Counted from the first letter of the stretch, positions 1 through 10,315 are shown. The stretch: DNA of 64,000 nucleotides from Kiritimatiellia bacterium (GCA_012103575.1 WLWN01000001.1:263792-327791); one strand, 5' to 3'. Numbers and translations are program-made. The notes: a model not told the origin generated them from the letters alone.

Positions 1-2
1 AT

Positions 3-599
3 ATAGCCGGCCTTGAAAAACGAGCCGAATGCAATGAAGACATCAGTCGTATTACATCAGTCGCTTCATTTTTTGTCAGTCGCATCGATGCCATGGTAGA
101 AAAACAGCTTCCAGAGACCTCTTCTTTATGAGGAAAGATAGCCATTGATAATGCAAAGCTAGCTTATCATCGATTCCAACAAATTTTCCATGATACGCCT
201 AAATGTCTTCAAGAAAAAGGCGCACAAGTCCAACGCCCTCTCTGGGCCAGTACAAGTACCAAAAACCCTAATTATAGCGACGTTCTATATATTGAAGAAT
301 TAATCGGAGCAGACACCGTAAACACCATTCCTCCAGCAACACTCGACGCGTTTAAAGATCATGGCCAAACAAGATTGAGTGTTATTGAAGGCGTAGACTT
401 AGCTCAACAAAACATTGACTCATTAAAGACTTCCGGGATCGATTTTCAAGGAATTACAACTCAACTAAAAACGGCGGGAGTAAATTCTTTTGCTAAATCA
501 TTTGATTCGTTAATCGAGACCCTGTCCGCCAAACGCGACAATGTATTGGCAACCTTTTCTTCACAAACCGAAATCGTTCAGTTAAACTTGTACTTCTGA
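3..599 (+). pseudogene. tal: transaldolase, 5'-partial, with in-frame TGA
   Basis: Transaldolase exchanges a dihydroxyacetone unit between sugar phosphates in the non-oxidative pentose phosphate pathway (cytoplasm). The reading frame enters from the left edge; the stretch RPLWASTSTKNPNYSD followed by VNTIPPATLDAFKDHG is typical of the long (about 370 aa) bacterial transaldolase subfamily. The Schiff-base lysine would lie upstream of the window. An in-frame TGA at 129-131 stands where relatives usually have an arginine (SSL-R-GKIAI), so a CGA to TGA change is likely. The C-terminus runs on to 599 with a short unfamiliar tail. Linkage to 6-phosphogluconolactonase at 1852 supports the pathway assignment. 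Either a nonsense pseudogene or a base error. Confidence 0.85.
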
Positions 600-623
600 A
601 CGAACCATTCAAATAAAAAATAA

Positions 624-1820
624 GTCCAAAATTTTTCTGTCATATTTGACTTGCCATCAAACGAGTTAAAAAGCTATTTTCATTTGGGTATGAATATTGA
701 AACCTGGATCCGTCAGTTAAACGTGGGATTTCTGTGCGAATGCTTTGGAGGCAAAAGGTTGCAAAAAAACGCAGGCGCACCCGCTGGGTGCGTCGAGGCT
801 TTTTTGTAATTCCTTTTGGCCCAAATGGTTCGTGCAGAAAACCGCGTTTAACTGACGGATCCAGGTAATAAACCGATTTTTGTTTTCATAGATGAAATCC
901 AAAAAATTCCACGTGTTTTTGATCTCCTTCAATTTTTAATAGACAAACAGAAAATTAGTCTTGCGGCCTGCGGCTCACCAGCCCATCAGATGAGAAAGTT
1001 TCGATTGGATTGGCTGCCCGGACGTGTTTATCTTGAACGACTGTACCCCCTTACCTGGCAAGAAATCAAAACCAGTCAACAACAGGTGCATCAACTTGAA
1101 GATATCCTCGTGTATGGGGCCCTCCCGGGTCTTTTAGCAGAACCGGATATAGACACAAGAAAGGAACAGTTAAATGCCTACACACACCTCTACTTAGATG
1201 AAGAAATTCGCGCGGAAGCGGCTACGCGTAATCTACCGCGTTTTACACAATTTTTAAGACTTACAGCATTAGAATCAGGATCTGCACCCAACTTTTCTAA
1301 AATAGGACAACAAATTGGGACAAGTCATACTACAATTCGTGAATATTTCCAGATTTTACAAGACACCTTAATTCTTCACGAGCTGAAGGCCTTTGAGAAA
1401 ACTCGAAATCGGGTCCTTAAATCTTCAAGATATTTTTTCTTTGATACAGGAGTCAGGAATTCGGCGGCTCAACTTCCGCTGGAAAAAGGGCTTCTTAATC
1501 TTGAAATGGGGCGTTTATTTGACCATTTTGTTGTATTGGAGGCTATTGCTCATTTCCAAAAAGATTTTGAGCTTTCGTATTATCGGGATAAAGCAGGACA
1601 AAAAGTCGATCTTATATTAGAGGATGGAACAAAACGTATAGCCGTAAAAATTAAAGCGACCCAACGCCCTCTATCAAGACATTTTAAAGGGTTAGAGACC
1701 TTTTCAAAAGAATACGAATGTGATCAAACTCTTTTAATTTGTAAAATCGAGCGCCCCAAAAAATTCGGCGCTCATTTAGCCCTTCCTTGGGAACAATTTT
1801 CTCAACTATTAGCGCGCTGA
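624..1820 (+). pseudogene. AAA_14/DUF4143 family ATPase, broken by MITE
   Basis: Proteins of this family join an AAA-type ATPase to a DUF4143 region with a nuclease-like fold; their role is poorly known. After the MITE the frame from 867 reads a Walker B-like FVFIDEIQKIP, a sensor-like AACGSPAHQM and the DUF4143 landmark LTWQEI. A short matching piece (IFDLPSNELKSYF) precedes the MITE in frame. The Walker A segment is absent on both sides, so the N-terminal third was lost, probably with the MITE insertion and an adjacent deletion next to the transaldolase end. In the C-terminal fold the usual acidic residue of the EIKA motif is lysine (AVKIKA), so that site also looks degenerate. A shortened product could start at 990. 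Confidence 0.75.
703..865. repeat. 163-bp MITE, copy 1
   Basis: A 163-bp element bounded by inverted ends CCTGGATCCGTCAGTTAAA / TTTAACTGACGGATCCAGG. Inside is a strong hairpin (CGCACCC-GCT-GGGTGCG) flanked by A7 and T6 runs, which resembles a bidirectional intrinsic terminator. The same element recurs at 10151, 53017 and 58399 with a few changes. The terminal sequence is also seen at the right end of the IS1380-type remnant (11957-11976), so an IS1380 transposase probably mobilised it. This copy sits inside a DUF4143 ATPase gene and has no matching flanking target duplication (TGAAA versus TAATA), suggesting a deletion beside it. Confidence 0.9.
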
Positions 1821-1851
1821 AGATTCACCGTACAAACAACACAAAACCCCA

Positions 1852-2565
1852 ATGAGTAACAGAACGATTCAAACAGAAATATTTAGAGGTCTTGCTGAGC
1901 TCCAGCAGAGTGTAGTAGACCTTCTATCATCTGAATGGCAAGGAACACGCTCTTTAGAGACGTCAAATGCTATAATGCTGCCAGGGGGAAAAACGCCTTT
2001 AACCATCTATCAACAACTTACACAAAAATCGATACCCGCCCCACCCCATCAACATATCCTCCTTAGTGACGAACGCATGGTATCTATTGATTCACCCGAA
2101 AGTAACTTTTCTAATCTGGCTCCTATGTTAACAGCATGCGAGTTTAAAAAAAGCCAAATATTACGAATTAAGACAGAACGCTCTCCAGCTGAAGCAGCCC
2201 ATAACTATGGTCAACAGCTTAGCCATTATCTAAATGCAGGAGGAAGAATCTCGTTAGGGATCCTTGGTTTAGGAACAGATGGACATACGGCGTCCCTCTT
2301 TACCGAGCAAGATCTTTTTCGAGGCATGAATGACTATGCCATTGATGTAACTCGACCGGACACATTAAAAGGCATATCTGTAACACCACATTTATTATCA
2401 CATATTGAAAAAATCATTTTTTTAGTATCGGGAAAAAACAAAACAGAAATGATACGAATCCTCCAGAACGATCCGGTTTCTATTGTGGCAGGCCAAGCGG
2501 TTTCACAATGCCGAAATGTGCAAATTTGGACGGACCGACCTACTATAGAAAACCGGTATTCCTAA
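1852..2565 (+). CDS. pgl: 6-phosphogluconolactonase
   Basis: Hydrolyses 6-phosphogluconolactone to 6-phosphogluconate, step two of the oxidative pentose phosphate pathway. The 237-aa product has the family landmarks in order: LPGGKTPLTIYQQL near residue 43, the sugar-phosphate loop LLSDERMVS near residue 74, and LGLGTDGHTASLF near residue 138. Length matches the family (about 230-250 aa). It follows the broken ATPase by 31 bp and lies near a transaldolase, so a former pentose phosphate cluster is likely. The ATG at 1852 is the first in frame and follows the end of the upstream frame. No frameshift or missing catalytic residue is seen. Confidence 0.92.
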   Translation: MSNRTIQTEIFRGLAELQQSVVDLLSSEWQGTRSLETSNAIMLPGGKTPLTIYQQLTQKSIPAPPHQHILLSDERMVSIDSPESNFSNLAPMLTACEFKKSQILRIKTERSPAEAAHNYGQQLSHYLNAGGRISLGILGLGTDGHTASLFTEQDLFRGMNDYAIDVTRPDTLKGISVTPHLLSHIEKIIFLVSGKNKTEMIRILQNDPVSIVAGQAVSQCRNVQIWTDRPTIENRYS

Positions 2566-2714
2566 AAAAGTTTCATCTACACGGAAAGAAATCGACTCTC
2601 CTGTCGATTTTAGCAAGAAGAAAGATCATGTTGGATAGACGCAAAATATATAGCCTATTTTTAATTTTTGTCGGTGAAACAGGTGGACAATGGTAAACTC
2701 AGTGAACTCTTTAC

Positions 2715-4512
2715 GAGGGCTTTTACCCCTTTTTTTAAATTTTCAGAATATAGCCATTCAAATAAAATCTTTTTTGCTAAGATGTTACCTTTCTAATGAT
2801 TTACTTTAGCCATGCTTACTAAGAATGGAAACTTACACCTCGAAATCCAGACTTCCAGAGAAAGTCCTGTAGGTATTTTGAGAACCACCTTTTGGGATAA
2901 AGAAACAAAAAAGTTCAGGCACACCCAACATCGACGGATTACCGGATGCTCGGTTAAACAGCTTAAAATACTTCAACTCTCGTTTCGCGAAAAGGTCATT
3001 CCGGCCAATGATTCCAAAGCCCTGGCCATTCGATCCTCTAAGGAACTCGGCGCGAGTCAATCGATCCTTAAGCTAGCCAAAGACCTCCGATTAGATCGTC
3101 TCTTATATTCCAGAGACGAAACGTGGGTCAAATCGGTGATGGCTATGGTGGTCGGACGCATCATTTATCAGGGGAGCAAGCTCAGTCCCTGCAACCTCTC
3201 TGAGCAGACCTGTCTATGGGCATTGTGTGGAGTCGATGAAAAGCCCTGCGTGGAAAAACACTCCTACGATCCTTTAGATCGGTTACTCAAACGCCAGAAC
3301 GCTATACAGAAAAAACTGGTGGCCAGGCATCTGCAGTCAGATCCCTGATTCTATACGACATTACCAGTACTTACTTTGAAGGGGAATACTCCCAAAACGA
3401 CTTGATTAAATTCGGATACAACCGCGACAAGAAAAAAGGCCATAAACAGGTTGTTATCGGGCTTATTATAAATCACCAGGGATGTCCTGTTGGCTGCGAA
3501 GTCTTCGAAGGAAACAAAAAAAATGTAACCACAGTCACCGACAAGATAGATCAAATCCGTCGTGCCTACGGCCTGAAACACTTTATATTTGTGGGGGATC
3601 GGGGCATGGTGACTCAAGGCCAGTTCGAAAAGATGCGAACCCTCCAAGATATATGCGCAATCAGCGCGTTGACTCACGCCCACCTCAAAGAGCTGTTGGG
3701 TCGATCGGTGATACAGATAGGCCTTTTTGATGAGAAAAAGTCCGTAGAAATTATAGATCCCGACGATGAACAGCTTCGGTACACCCTGTGTAAAAATCCG
3801 ATTACCGAGAAACAAGAAGGAGCGAGCCGGAATCGATTGCTTAAAAAAATGGGGGAGGGCCTCGAGGAAATTACCAACTACAAAAGGGCCACGACCGTTG
3901 AAGAACTTGGAGCCAGAGTGGGCAAAGTACTCGCTAAGTATAAAATGGGAAAATTTATCAAATGGTCTATTCAGGGCGGTGAAGGGGCCCTGTCCAGCCA
4001 GGGCCACAAGCTGATCTGGAAGGTAGATCAAGACAAAGTCATTGAAGCAGAACGGCTTGACGGCTGCTATATTATTCGCTCAACGGCCCCCGGCCAGACC
4101 GTAGACGGCCTCTCGGCGGTAGTTGAAGCCTTATAAATCTTTGGGGAACCTAGAACGGGCCTTTCGAGCTCTTAAGACCGTAGAATTGGAAACGAGGCCA
4201 GTCCATCACAAAGTAGACCGAAGGATACAGGCTCATCTTTTTTTGTGCATGCTCGCCTATTATGTTCAATGGCATATGCAAAAACGTTTAGCGCCTTTGT
4301 TTGAATCCGATGGGAAAGGAGCCGATCGTCGTTGGAGCTTTTCAGGGGTAATAGAGTGTCTTAAAAATCAGGGGCACCACGAGATGGAGATCGAAAAGGT
4401 GACCTATGAACAAGACGGAGCATGTGACCCTGACCAGCAAAAAATTATGGATTTGCTAAGCACAGACATATAGCCATGCACTTGAAATTTTAAAATAACG
4501 GTAAAAGCCCTC
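2715..4512. mobile_element. IS1634-type insertion sequence
   Basis: About 1.8 kb bounded by an inverted repeat: GAGGGCTTTTACC at 2715 and GGTAAAAGCCCTC ending at 4512, with further AT-rich similarity inward. It carries one transposase read on the plus strand in three frames. A second, diverged copy of the same transposase begins at 63764 at the right edge of the window. No clear target duplication is visible. Confidence 0.8.
2812..4473 (+). pseudogene. IS1634-family transposase, two frameshifts
   Basis: Three overlapping frames make one transposase of about 550 aa. The N-terminal part (2812-3348) contains VVGRIIYQGSKLSP. The central part (about 3349-4136) contains LYDITSTYFEG and FIFVGDRGMV, two aspartate-bearing catalytic regions of the IS4/IS1634 DDE fold. 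The C-terminal part (4123-4473) contains NLERAFRALKTVELETRPV, the region with the catalytic glutamate, and HLFLCMLAYYV. Shifts lie near 3345 and 4130. As it stands the element is unlikely to make functional transposase. Confidence 0.85.
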
Positions 4513-4683
4513 ATTCTATTGGTTACTATCGATGGCTTTCTCGCTTTTCAAGGAGTAACACCCGTCTTTATAAAAAAGATAATATTTTTACTCACGCTTT
4601 ACAATTATAGTTAATACAGCAATTCCTGATTGAATAATTATTGAAATTGTGTCTTTGTCGAAGAATCTTTATTTTTTCCAAGA

Positions 4684-6003
4684 ATGGAGATGATGAGTAA
4701 CGATCTTCTTATTAAAAATGCTCGTGTATGGCCCTCAGCCGATGCTGAAGTAATTGAGGATGCCTCCATTCTGATTAAAGATGGAGAACTTATACGTATT
4801 GGGAAATTCCGGGCTCGGGCCAATACTCTTATTGATGTAGATGGATGTCTCGTCATGCCTGGTTTCGTTCAAACCTATCTTCATTTATGCCAGACAATCT
4901 TCCGAGGTATTGCTGAAGATATGCCTCTTTTACCTTGGCTGAAAAATTATATTTGGCCCATGGAAGCTTCTCATGATCCAGCATCGATTCGTGCTTCAGC
5001 TATATTGTCCTGCGCAGAACTGATCCGCAGTGGGACGACCGCTTTTATGTCCATGGAAACAGTCCGGCACACCAACGCTGTGTTTGAGGCGGTACAGGAA
5101 ACAGGACTTATAGGGGTTATTTGCCATTGTCTTATGGATGAAACAGGTGGGTACAAGCCCTTAACCGTCGAACTTGAAGAAAGCTTAGCCGAGTGCGATG
5201 TGTTACTAGATCATTGGGGAGACCACGAAAGATTACAGTTAGGGGTTGCGCCTCGTTTTGCTTTAAGCTGTTCAGGCGATAACATGCGAGAAACATGCGA
5301 CTATGCTCGTGAGAAAGGGTTACTCCTTCACACCCATGCTTCCGAACAGATACCGGAAGTGGAATTAGTTAAAGAACGTACAGGATTATTGAACATTGAA
5401 TATTTGCATTCAGTCGGATTGACCGGGCCCGACGTGGGGTTAGCGCATTGCGTTCATACCGAACCACATGAACGTGAAATTTTAGTTGAAACAGATACGC
5501 GGATTTTACATTGCCCTTCTGCAAACTTAAAACTAGCTTCTGGCATTGCTCCCATTCCCGAATATATGAAAGCAGGTCTTACCGTATCCATCGGGGCGGA
5601 TGGAGCCCCTTGCAACAATCGTTTTGACATGTTTATGGAGATGCGAGAAGCAGGCCTTATTCAAAAACCCAGGTTGAGAGCCCAAGCATTACCCGTAGCT
5701 GATATCGTCCGAATGGCGACTCTAGAGGGTGCGAGAACGCTTCGGCAAGAAAAGGAGATGGGCACGCTCGAAAAAGGGAAACGCGCGAATTTAATCTTTT
5801 TAAGTCCTGATCGTTTTCATGTAATCTCGTCTAAGGATCCCGCAACAAATGTCGTCTATTCACACGAGGCAAGTGACGTCATGCTCACCATGGTCGATGG
5901 CGAAATCCTTTATGAAGATGGACGCTTAACAACAATTGATGAAGCGGCCTTAAGAAAAACAGTTGTTGAACAAAGACAAAAGCTAGAAGAAAGAGCATTT
6001 TAG
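4684..6003 (+). CDS. ATZ/TRZ-type amidohydrolase (MTA/SAH deaminase-like)
   Basis: Metal-dependent amidohydrolase of the TIM-barrel class that deaminates or dechlorinates ring substrates; the nearest recognisable group is 5-methylthioadenosine/S-adenosylhomocysteine deaminase and relatives. The 439-aa product has PGFVQTYLHLCQT near residue 60, LLLHTHASEQ near 215, LAHCVH near 260 and GADGAPCNN near 305, plus a C-terminal beta-sandwich return. The first metal motif should be HxH but reads YxH (codon TAT at 4880-4882, one base from CAT). All other ligand motifs look intact. The gene stands alone between IS1634 and an IS630-type element, with a hairpin terminator behind it. Substrate cannot be named. 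A start at 4684, 4690 or 4693 is possible. Confidence 0.85.
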   Translation: MEMMSNDLLIKNARVWPSADAEVIEDASILIKDGELIRIGKFRARANTLIDVDGCLVMPGFVQTYLHLCQTIFRGIAEDMPLLPWLKNYIWPMEASHDPASIRASAILSCAELIRSGTTAFMSMETVRHTNAVFEAVQETGLIGVICHCLMDETGGYKPLTVELEESLAECDVLLDHWGDHERLQLGVAPRFALSCSGDNMRETCDYAREKGLLLHTHASEQIPEVELVKERTGLLNIEYLHSVGLTGPDVGLAHCVHTEPHEREILVETDTRILHCPSANLKLASGIAPIPEYMKAGLTVSIGADGAPCNNRFDMFMEMREAGLIQKPRLRAQALPVADIVRMATLEGARTLRQEKEMGTLEKGKRANLIFLSPDRFHVISSKDPATNVVYSHEASDVMLTMVDGEILYEDGRLTTIDEAALRKTVVEQRQKLEERAF

Positions 6004-6011
6004 AAGAAGAA

Positions 6012-6035
6012 AAAGCCTTTCCATGAGAAGGCTTT
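6012..6035 (+). terminator. hairpin terminator after amidohydrolase
   Basis: AAAGCCTT at 6012-6019 pairs with AAGGCTTT at 6028-6035 around an 8-nt loop, nine bases after the stop codon. The stem is AT-rich on the outside and is not followed by a strong T run, so efficiency is uncertain. Confidence 0.6.
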
Positions 6036-6604
6036 ATTAGTCAAGAGGTTTGACGTGACAAACTATCCTATTTTTTAATGTCCTTACCGCCATGCTTCCA
6101 TTCTCACTCTTTATAAACCTGCTTGGGGTTCGATGCATATTAGGATCCGTCGGGGGTGCTGCTATCTATCTAAGTAACAAACTCACCTGGATCTTTCAGC
6201 ATTTCAAGATCCGGTTCAAGAGCCTCCCAGTCCGGACATCTTGGGACATTTTATATACAGTTGGATTGCTCTACATCTTATCCTTGAATATTCACCCTCC
6301 GCGTTTTTTCTTTGTTTGAACCCAAAGAGACGATTTCCTCAATCCCAAGCCCTCTTCGATCCGCTTCGGATTCTTTGAGAAGACTCAAAGAATCCATACA
6401 TCCTTTAGCCTGAATAATTCACGAAGCCCGAAACGTGCTTCAAAAACCGAGCCACGAAAGTTTTTCGCATCATCGAAAGAAGTCTTTCTGATTGATGAGG
6501 TTAAGAGGGGGTGTTTTTTTGTCAAAATTTAACACCGTTTCGATACGTTGACAGACCGATCCGCTGCCGAGATTTTCGGCGACTCAATAAGGCCTAAGCG
6601 AAGA
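6036..6604. other. no recognisable gene, probable decayed sequence
   Basis: About 570 bp between the terminator and the IS630-type element. Short open frames exist on both strands but none shows a family motif, a good ribosome site or a start with coding character. On the minus strand a short stretch reads like a protein end (FVARFLKHVSGFVNYSG, then stop), which could be a gene remnant of unknown type. Confidence 0.5.
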
Positions 6605-7494
6605 TATAGTTATTTAACTTTCTGTTAGTACAAGTTAAAGATTTCGTCAATAGCCATTTCCAGGGACCTATCCTGGAGTTTATGTTTTTTGATGCGCGCT
6701 TAGAGTATGGCCCACTGCTGCTCAATCGGATTAAGATCTGGGGAATAGGCCAGCAAATAAAGCAAATGACAACCATGATGTTCTATGAGGTGCCTGGTCT
6801 TGCTAGACTTGTGGAAACTCGCATTGTCCATAACGATGGTTTGCCCTGGCTGAAGTACGGGGAGCAAGGCCTGCCTTCTAACCAGGTGTTGAACAACTCT
6901 GTATTGCAATACCCTGGGAATCTCATGGGAGCTTTAAACTGCTTACCTTCCATCGCAGCGATTATGCTTACGCGCTCTTTTCTCTGCTCTGTTACCCTTG
7001 CATAAACCGTTTCTACCCGCTTATAGCGTGCATAAAGCCTATGCAGTCTTTTGCCTACACCGCTTTTATCTAGATAAACCATCTTCATCGGATGACGTTT
7101 CTTGACCTCTTTGAGAAAAGCTTCCCGCAGCTCTAGATCGGCCTCCTTGTAAAGAAGCGTTTTTTTTACGGGTAATATCCAACCTGTTGCAGGCCTTCCA
7201 GATGGCTACCGCACTCACATCAAAGGTTTGTCCAATTTCAGCGAGGGTCGCATCTGGATTTTCTTTGATATGCCCAAGCAGGGCCTGATCATCTATTTTG
7301 CGAACCTTGTACTTTCCTCGTTTACGAGGGTGAAGGCTTCCTTCCTCCCGGTGCTGGCGAAGCCACCGGTAGAGGGTATCGTGACCTACCTGAAAAATAC
7401 GACAGGCTTCGACTTTCTTGCCGCCGGCTTGTACATAGGCCACGACTCTTTCTCTTAAATCTAGGCTATAGGCGTTACTCATGCATATCATCAT
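6594..7494 (-). pseudogene. IS630-family transposase, multiple frameshifts
   Basis: The N-terminal helix-turn-helix half (7066-7494) starts MSNAYSLDLRERVVAYVQAG and contains GHDTLYRWLRQH, typical of IS630. The catalytic half is split: VYLDKSGVG (6783-7088) carries the first aspartate, and [11 protein letters not shown] with [14 protein letters not shown] (6700-6909) carries the second aspartate and the glutamate. The DDE triad is therefore present but spread over three frames. The first catalytic motif reads DKSG where DESG is usual. Two-frame organisation is common in this family, but more than one shift here indicates decay. Confidence 0.8.
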
Positions 7495-7539
7495 ATACCC
7501 CCATAATGTAATATACTAGTTAAAAGTTAAAACACTATA
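6605..7539. mobile_element. IS630-type element A
   Basis: About 935 bp with imperfect inverted ends: TATAGTTATTTAACTTT at 6605 and AAAGTTAAAACACTATA ending at 7539. It carries a minus-strand transposase in several frames. It lies directly downstream of the membrane-protein gene at 7566, so it may have cut away the rest of that operon. It differs clearly in sequence from the five IS630-type B copies later in the window. Confidence 0.75.
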
Positions 7540-7565
7540 TATACTTTTTTTTATGGTGTATAACC

Positions 7566-8305
7566 TCAAAAAGATAAGGCCAATACAATGTGCAAAACCA
7601 ACAAAAGCATAAACACCATGGATAGTGGAATATGGATAAAGAGCCAGCCTTTCAATACCCTTTGTAGGGCATAGTGATAGTCTAGCGTATCCTTTTGTTC
7701 AATCAACGTCTTAAGTTCTTGGAGCTTACTGGATTCGTTCGACCCCAGGTAATGTTCGAGTCCCTGCACGCTTCTTTGTAAGGAGGTGAGTGGGAGGCGA
7801 GATTCACAAAGATGGTACCAAAAGTTCATTGGTTTTGAAAAAAAAGGCGTAGATTTTCCGAAAAGAAATCCAAAAAAATAGATGAATGCAAGTTTTCTAC
7901 TGAGCCCAGCGCGATTTCATCTGCTTGTTTGGCCATGTCTTCCCGAAGTCCATGAATCTGTTCGAAGATGACTTCATTTCCTCGCGCATGAAGTCGTTGT
8001 GCGAAATTTCGAGAAATAAAAATTCCTATGATACCACTAAAAGAGATGGTTAGGAACAATCCCGCTAAGATTGATTCTAGTCCACCTTGGGGGATCCTGA
8101 ATTGGATATGAAATAAAAAGATGAAAAGGCTAAGTATACCCACAACAAGATGGAGATTAAACCAATGTCGAGAGGTGCCTATGGAAGAGGCGGGAATTCT
8201 TTTTCTTACATTGTATAATAGAAGAAAAGTAATTGCACCCAGCAATATCCATCCTGAAAAATAGGTTCTATGGGTGAAGTAAATATCTGTTATTGTTGAT
8301 GTCAT
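7566..8305 (-). pseudogene. haem-type membrane protein, frameshifted at A8/T8 tract
   Basis: Two frames make one membrane protein of about 247 aa. The first (7826-8305) has membrane segments near residues 16-35, 48-68 and 78-100 and a soluble stretch. The second (7566-7829) ends with GWLFIHIPLSMVFMLLLVLH, which resembles the last helices of cytochrome-b-like or ferric-reductase-like proteins. Histidines in helices (HWFNLHLVVG, IFLFHIQF, FIHIPLS, VLHIVL) fit bis-histidine haem ligation, an inference. The frames meet at eight Ts on the coding strand (7838-7845); nine would give one continuous protein. ATGA overlap would also allow two coupled proteins. The gene follows the cNMP/4Fe-4S gene by 19 bp, so the two probably act together in membrane electron transfer. 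Confidence 0.6.
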
Positions 8306-8324
8306 GGATTTCTTAATGGTGTCA

Positions 8325-10065
8325 TTATGTAGTTAACCAGTTGAAGAGTTTTTCAAGTTCCTGCATATCAACGCGTTTAAGCGCATCGTGAGGGCATGCA
8401 CGTTGGCAGGCAGGACCTGATTTTTGATCAAAACATAAATCACATTTGGTTGCCTTTAGGACAGGAAACCCATCCTTATTCATCACAGGCTTTTGTCCGT
8501 CACTAATCTCTACCATGCGAATCGCATCATATGGACAGTTGTTTGCACACGCTCCACATCCAATACAGGTGACATCATTGATGACCACTTGCCCTTCTAT
8601 TTCATCACGATGGATGGCTCCTGTCGGACACCCCAACATGCAGACGGGATCCACGCAATGCATACAGGCGTTTGCAACCATGACATTTTCGTGAACAGGA
8701 CCCTGTCGAAGAAAGCGAGGGTTATTCCCATGAGTAGCCGTGCAAGCACGAACACAGTCATCGCAACGAGTACATTTGTCCAGATGGATAAGCATGGTGG
8801 CGGTTCCAGTTATATACCTGTGGTCTGTAAAGAATTCCAACAAGGATGCAGGGACTTTTGTCCTTTTCCCTTTATGTTTAGATAGTGTAGGAGACGTTTC
8901 ATACTGAAGCGTGCTTTTTTCTTTTGCGTGGAATGACAACGTAGAGAATGCGCCGCGGACAATGTGTTCATCAATGAGAGAGGTTCGAATAAATAGGATA
9001 TGCGCATATCCTACTGCATTTAAAGTGTGTTGATACACGTTCTGTGATTTAAGAGAAGAGGGGCCTGTTTTCATTTCGTCTAGTCCATAGATGTGTCCTG
9101 TCCCGAGATATCGTATTGTTTTTTGTCCAGGTCCAAACGCTTGGCTAACACGAGCAAAACCTGCGCGGACAATAGCTATATTGTCTGCATAGTCGCCTTC
9201 CCTAATAATGGTTGGTTCATGGTGTTGGACGGCCTGGGCTTCATGCAAGAGGCGCTGATATTGTCCGGACCAGTCGTAATCGCCATATGTAATCATCTCT
9301 GTGTGAGCCGCAATGTTTTCCAAAACTTCTGTTTCTAGGTTTTGAAAAGTCTCTACCGATCGGCAGAAAAGGAGTTAATGAATCAGTGCGATAGGTTGTA
9401 TCTACTTGCCTTTTTAGTTGTGCATCACCTCGCATGAGTTCACGCAATCCTTGCCATCGAATTTCTAGGAGTTGAGTTTTGTTGGAGGCGGCTACAACGG
9501 TATGGGGCCAAGGCGCTCGGTTTAGGGCCGCTATTTCGCCGAAGAAATCGCCCGATTTCAAAGAGGCGGCTTGATGATTGTTGAGGATGCCCGGAAAATC
9601 CTTCAAAAAGCTGCGAGCGTTTCCGGCAGCATCTTGATGCACGTTAACGGAGCTTCTTTGCTTTTGATAGGTGGCAAGACAGCGGGTTTCAGGGGAAGAA
9701 GGACGTGAGAATAGTTGAGAAAAAGAATGAATCAATGTTTTGGTTTTTTTCTCCCTGCGACCTAACAGTTCGGTATCTAGTCCAGGATGCAAAACACTTG
9801 TGGCCTCTCCTTCCAGGACAAGAAAAGCAGAGTTCTCGTAATCCCCTTGTTTGTAGATGACTTCGCCTGCTTGAAGATTAATCAGGCGTGTATCATTTAG
9901 AAGAATATAAGGAAGAGGTGTTTGTTCGGGAAAACGATCTGGGTCCATTTCTTTGAAAGGAGGCGATGACAAGAGGCGCTCAAGATCTTGCATGGTCATG
10001 GCAGGATCATAAGGGACATCCCATCGTTTCGGTTTGTCTATGGCATATGTGACAGGTGTTTCCAT
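8325..10065 (-). pseudogene. dual cNMP-binding / 4Fe-4S dicluster protein, frameshifted
   Basis: A protein of about 580 aa read in two frames. The N-terminal frame (9241-10065) holds a cyclic-nucleotide-binding fold: GEVIYKQGDYENSAFLVLEG near residue 67 and DFFGEIAALNRAPW near 175. The second frame (8325-9323) has a second cNMP-like fold (IIREGDYADNIAIVRAG) and then four cysteine motifs like DmsB/HycB electron-transfer subunits: CTRCDDCVRAC, CMHCVDPVCMLGC, CIGCGACANNC and CDLCFDQKSGPACQRAC. The frame breaks near 9358, and the alternative frame VETFQNLETEVLENIAAHT bridges them cleanly, so a one-base shift is likely. The pairing of ligand sensing with a ferredoxin suggests a regulated redox protein feeding the membrane partner downstream. 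Function unproven. Confidence 0.75.
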
Positions 10066-10150
10066 CTTAAGAAGCCATCCATAGGACGTCTACTACATAT
10101 TGAAAGGTTAAGCGCTAAGGAAAACTTTTTCTATTGTCTAAAGATAGTTC

Positions 10151-10313
10151 CCTAGATCCGTCAGTTAAACGTGGGATTTCTGTGCGAATGCTTTGGAGGC
10201 AAAAGGTTGCAAAAAAACGCAGGCACACCCGCTGGGTGCGTCGAGGCTTTTTTGTAATTCCTTTTGGCCCAAATGGTTCGTGCAGAAATCCGCGTTTAAC
10301 TGACGGATCCAGG
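10151..10313. repeat. 163-bp MITE, copy 2
   Basis: Same element as 703-865, with the left end CCTAGATCC (one change) and the right end intact. Here the MITE directly abuts IS1380 transposase coding sequence, so this copy may be joined to, or derived from, one end of the larger element. Flanks AGTTC and TCTGT do not match, which fits a rearranged junction. Confidence 0.88.
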
Positions 10314-10315
10314 TC

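Noticed and set aside
129..131. TGA in transaldolase as selenocysteine or recoded glycine
   Set aside because: Relatives have Arg there, no SECIS-like stem follows, and TGA ends intact genes in this window (for example the binding protein at 29394), so TGA is a normal stop.
717..932. Minus-strand ORFs running through the MITE copies (also near 10165 and 58400)
   Set aside because: The MITE is open on one strand and creates similar short peptides at each copy; they have no independent start or conservation beyond the repeat.
6092..6319. Plus-strand ORF of 75 codons with a hydrophobic start
   Set aside because: No ribosome site, no family pattern, lies in a decayed region beside an IS; composition does not look coding.
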